Shown one piece after another: positions 62,401-64,000 of a DNA stretch of 64,000 nt. Within the stretch, counting starts at the first letter, position 1, and the number at the start of each line of letters is the position of its first letter. Location: NCBI RefSeq assembly GCF_005116655.2, contig NZ_CP050698.1, forward strand, positions 1,766,501-1,830,500, read 5' to 3'. The stretch comes from Desulfosediminicola flagellatus. GTDB lineage: Bacteria; Desulfobacterota; Desulfobulbia; Desulfobulbales; Desulfocapsaceae. The notes beneath the pieces were generated by a model. That model ran no database searches. It saw only the letters and a list, made by a program, of their open reading frames with translations, and was not told the origin of the DNA. The position numbers and the translations under genes were made by a program.

Positions 62401-62432
62401 AAGCACATGATTTGCCTGTTGGGGAAAAATGA
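59403..62432 (+). CDS. SBP-PAS-PAS-GGDEF-EAL membrane c-di-GMP protein
   Basis: 1009 residues: signal peptide, periplasmic solute-binding (SBP_bac_3) sensor domain (about 33-270, with VDINWAPFEYVDKNNTYLG), TM (about 279-299), two PAS domains (about 325-445 and 446-560), GGDEF (about 570-735) with RLGGDEFTII and an RKSD inhibition site upstream, and EAL (about 745-1000) with MEALIRWNHP, IDDFGTGYSSL and VAEGVET. Both catalytic motifs are intact, so it could make or break c-di-GMP depending on signal. SBP_bac_3 domains bind amino acids, so an amino-acid signal is plausible. It stands alone. Confidence 0.93.
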   Translation: MMKIQTYIRVCKGVVFTLLVLIASVTHISAEQFELSDKEREWLDNHPEIRLAVDINWAPFEYVDKNNTYLGMAADYISLVEEKTGITFKIDKNRKWPQMVEAVKNKDLDVFSCVVRTPERERYATFTYPYLSFPMVIISRDSEGFIDGLQSLVNQEKRVAVVESYASHDLIKNNHPDLELMPVDSVKAGLDAVSQGTAYAFVGNLAAVSHVMREKGITNLKVSGQTAYRFDLSMAVRNDWPELASIIQKALYDIEPSVRDEIFNRWIRLKYDEQIDYHMIMYVIAGSLSLLAAILLWNRRLQYEIQARKALEETLNQNKESLSRAQEIAHIGNWDWDIVTGNLFWSDEIFRIFGLQPQEVKPTYEAFISAIHPADREKVKKEFKESLNDTGYKYVIEHRVVQPNGEKRFVREITTVRRDQNGKPVMMRGTVQDITEAREVEEKLHLSHLVIKNASECVFITDRHNKIIDVNPAFEATTGYTLDEVLGQDPSINQSGRHDEAFYIKMWVTINSEGCWSGEIWDRRKDGEIYPKWLNINTIRNLEGKVIHYVGIFTDISRQKTTEDALEKLAFFDHLTKLPNRALFRDRLNHEMSLAERNSTRLAVFFIDLDRFKYVNDTFGHDMGDELLIEVAGRIVSCVRKSDTVGRLGGDEFTIIVPHFKDIESVGGVALHVINSLQKPFPVKGNDLFVGASIGIAIYPEDGSDYENLTKNADLAMYQAKEEGRGIYRFYSEEMNTRNAVKHALEMDLRQALIEDQFLLYYQPKINLENGKISGMEALIRWNHPKRGLVPPFEFIPLAEESGLIVSMGEWVMEEACRQTREWLNQLDDSLRVAVNLSAKQFQDPELFNNVSDILLNTGLPANCLEFEITESTIMDNPNLAIDTMKKIRDIGIHISIDDFGTGYSSLSYLKRFPLHSLKIDQSFVRDLTLDSDDAAIIEAIISMSHALKLSVVAEGVETKEQLNFLKSKNCNSVQGYYFSKPLDPETFIEYLEKYMSETKAHDLPVGEK

Positions 62433-62837
62433 CAGTGTCGCGCTAAACGCTATTATATGAGCAAAAGAATGACGATGCGCAAAGCACTGCAGTATTATGA
62501 TGTAAGTTAGTTTCTATGCCTATCACATGCTCTGAGCTTTTTGGCAGTTGTTTTGGGAGACAATATCAATATCTGCGATAGTGATAATCCCCGGAGTGAG
62601 CAATAGTAGTTTGTTCAATCAGCACGAGCGTCTGTAATATCTAAAATAAAATTTCCGAAATACCTTGAGTGCTTTAGAGAAAACAGCATGATTGTGCGTT
62701 GATATATGTGCAGTCACTTCTTGACTGGAGTACTACATTTATGGATAATTAAATAAAGTGGTTACATCCCGGTAGCATTATCAGCCGAACATGGATACGC
62801 GTGAAGTAGTCTCTCTGCTTCACCGGGAGGACAACCA
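62433..62837 (+). other. Intergenic region with hairpin before the PAS sensor gene
   Basis: About 400 bp without a gene. GTGAAGTAG (62801-62809) and CTGCTTCAC (62815-62823) form a 9-bp stem with one wobble, directly before the Shine-Dalgarno sequence GGGAGG (62825-62830) of the next gene. It may influence initiation. Nothing else is evident. Confidence 0.35.
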
Positions 62838-64000
62838 ATGGCAGGGCCCTTACCGGAAAAGTACTCGGAAGAGTTGACATTCTTCCAGCATCATAATCAG
62901 TTGCTGACGGCTATCAGGGAACACAGTTTGTGGGATCCTGAAGTGCAGAACCCTTCTTTCATATTTCAACATTGCTGCAATACGATAAAGAGTGCATTTG
63001 AATGCAGTTTTGTCTGGGCTGGTGATATTACGGACGAGCAATGTCGGCTTTCAATTATCGCCTCATCACCGGCGGCTACCCCTCAGGATTCTTCAATTCA
63101 GCATTATATTGCAGGGCTGCTTATTAGGAAATTTAACTGCGATTTCAGTGCTTTTACAGAACCGTTATATCTCTATCTCGATGCGGAAGAAGTCGAGCAG
63201 TTTACCGCTGACAATCACTATTGCCTTGCCTGGCCGGTAGCGTACAGGCACCGCACATATGGTTTCGTGGTTATGCATTGCCAGCAGAAAGAGATCATTT
63301 GTGAGCTGAAAACCGAATTGATCAGCCCGGTGATTGACGATATAGCACTTGCCCTCTACTCACGGGACACGGCTCTTAAGCTAAAAATAGAGAGGGATTA
63401 TAATAAGGAAATAATCGATACTATTCAGGCGCTTATGGTGACTATATCGCCATGCGGTACAATTATTTCGTTTAACAGGATAGCAGAAAAAATCACTGGA
63501 TATACCGAACGGGAAACGGTTGGTAAGTACTGGGTAGATATCCTCAGTGATCCTGATAACCGTCAGGAGTTTCAACAGCGGTTTTCAGATACTTTAAAAG
63601 GTGACCAACCGGACATTAATTTTAAGGCACCGTTACTCAGCAAGGATGGCTCTGCACGGTATATAAACTGGCATGGTTCGATCCGTCATAATATTGAAAC
63701 CGGTAAAGTCGGGCTGGTTATGCTTGGTATTGACGAGACGGGCAATATGGCTGCAGATCAGCAACTTCAAATGCTTACGGCACGTTGGGAGAAGATATTC
63801 AACTCGATCCAGGATCCGGTACTGGTGGTGTCGCGCGAGAACATTATTCTTGATGCAAACCCTGCAACCTGTGCAGCAACCAAAAAGCATCGTGATGAGG
63901 TTGTCGGCAAAAATGTGTGTGACATCCTGCATGGTGGTCATGGCGGCGGGGCCGGGTGCCCGCTTGAGGAGAGTATAGGCAACCAGAAAACCAGGATTTC
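62838..64000 (+). CDS. PAS-domain sensor protein, truncated by the window edge
   Basis: An open frame from ATG 62838 (after GGGAGG) runs to the right edge without a stop, 387 codons so far. Residues 1-180 look GAF-like (HYCLAWPVAYRHRTYGFVVMH). A first PAS domain follows (about 195-320, ISPCGTIISFNRIAEKITGY and a HGSIRHNIETG tail), then a second (about 330 onward) with NSIQDPVLVVSRENIILDANPA and a Cys/His-rich loop CDILHGGHGGGAGCP. The output domain lies outside the window; a histidine kinase or GGDEF protein is most likely. No transmembrane segment is visible so far. Confidence 0.82.
   Translation, partial: MAGPLPEKYSEELTFFQHHNQLLTAIREHSLWDPEVQNPSFIFQHCCNTIKSAFECSFVWAGDITDEQCRLSIIASSPAATPQDSSIQHYIAGLLIRKFNCDFSAFTEPLYLYLDAEEVEQFTADNHYCLAWPVAYRHRTYGFVVMHCQQKEIICELKTELISPVIDDIALALYSRDTALKLKIERDYNKEIIDTIQALMVTISPCGTIISFNRIAEKITGYTERETVGKYWVDILSDPDNRQEFQQRFSDTLKGDQPDINFKAPLLSKDGSARYINWHGSIRHNIETGKVGLVMLGIDETGNMAADQQLQMLTARWEKIFNSIQDPVLVVSRENIILDANPATCAATKKHRDEVVGKNVCDILHGGHGGGAGCPLEESIGNQKTRI

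Noticed and set aside
1..64000. tRNA or rRNA genes and complete insertion sequences
   Set aside because: No T-loop/anticodon pattern, rRNA motif or transposase was found on reading both strands; short or divergent RNA genes could be missed by eye.

Overview
The window looks like a chromosomal segment of an anaerobic member of the Desulfobacterota, most like the Desulfobulbales. The reason is a propionate/methylmalonyl-CoA gene set: propionyl-CoA synthetase, succinyl-CoA ligase, and a transcarboxylase with a biotinylated subunit. Two-component, c-di-GMP and hybrid-kinase genes are also unusually dense. This assignment is inferred from gene content and protein style; no rRNA or taxonomic marker is present.

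Layout. 1-4529: an array of palindromic sites, a NifU-like scaffold protein, a small CTAG-bounded inverted-repeat element, and a Cache-domain histidine kinase with a sigma-54 response regulator, divergent from prpE. 5207-13881: a carbon-metabolism block (prpE, sucC, sucD, mmdA, an ABM-fold protein, a small carboxylase subunit, and a fused 5S/1.3S biotin subunit), ended by a terminator-like hairpin. It matches the succinate/propionate branch through methylmalonyl-CoA:pyruvate transcarboxylation. No membrane decarboxylase beta subunit is present, so a soluble transcarboxylase is the favoured reading. 14010-21822: a gamma-class carbonic anhydrase, two tandem MDR oxidoreductases, a TIM-barrel isomerase, a methyltransferase, a QueG-like Fe-S protein, an orphan protein ended by a second copy of the CTAG element, and an SGNH hydrolase beside a nested palindrome. 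22113-31086: one tightly packed minus-strand unit running sulfatase, moxR, DUF58, DUF4381, HAD phosphatase, batA, batB, TPR, batD. 31885-35502: a YgjP-like peptidase, a decayed DUF2325 gene, a diguanylate cyclase and an HD-GYP protein, followed by an IS66-like miniature element with near-perfect 8-bp target duplications.

36031-39540: a lipoprotein, a receiver protein, a 2[4Fe-4S] ferredoxin, a ferric-reductase-like membrane cytochrome and a Tat-exported flavoprotein with a Pro/Gly-rich insertion. This looks like an electron-transfer module to the periplasm whose substrate I cannot name. 40251-54645: a large signalling island. It holds a PhnD-type hybrid kinase with an HD-GYP regulator, then a periplasmic binding protein, a 1393-residue hybrid kinase, CheR, CheB and an 808-residue hybrid kinase, with no MCP or CheA. 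About 1 kb of non-coding DNA follows, containing a diverged direct duplication. 55682-58548: a D-amino-acid unit (DgcN-like, DgcA-like and D-amino-acid transaminase). 58734-64000: a zinc-ribbon protein, an SBP-PAS-GGDEF-EAL protein, and a PAS sensor cut by the window edge.

The best candidates for undescribed biology are the Tat flavoprotein/cytochrome module, the MCP-less CheR/CheB hybrid-kinase cassette, and the sulfatase-MoxR-Bat operon with an embedded HAD phosphatase. Three separate families of small non-autonomous inverted-repeat elements are also present, two of which contribute to the stop codon of a neighbouring gene. I saw no tRNA, rRNA, CRISPR array or intact transposase.
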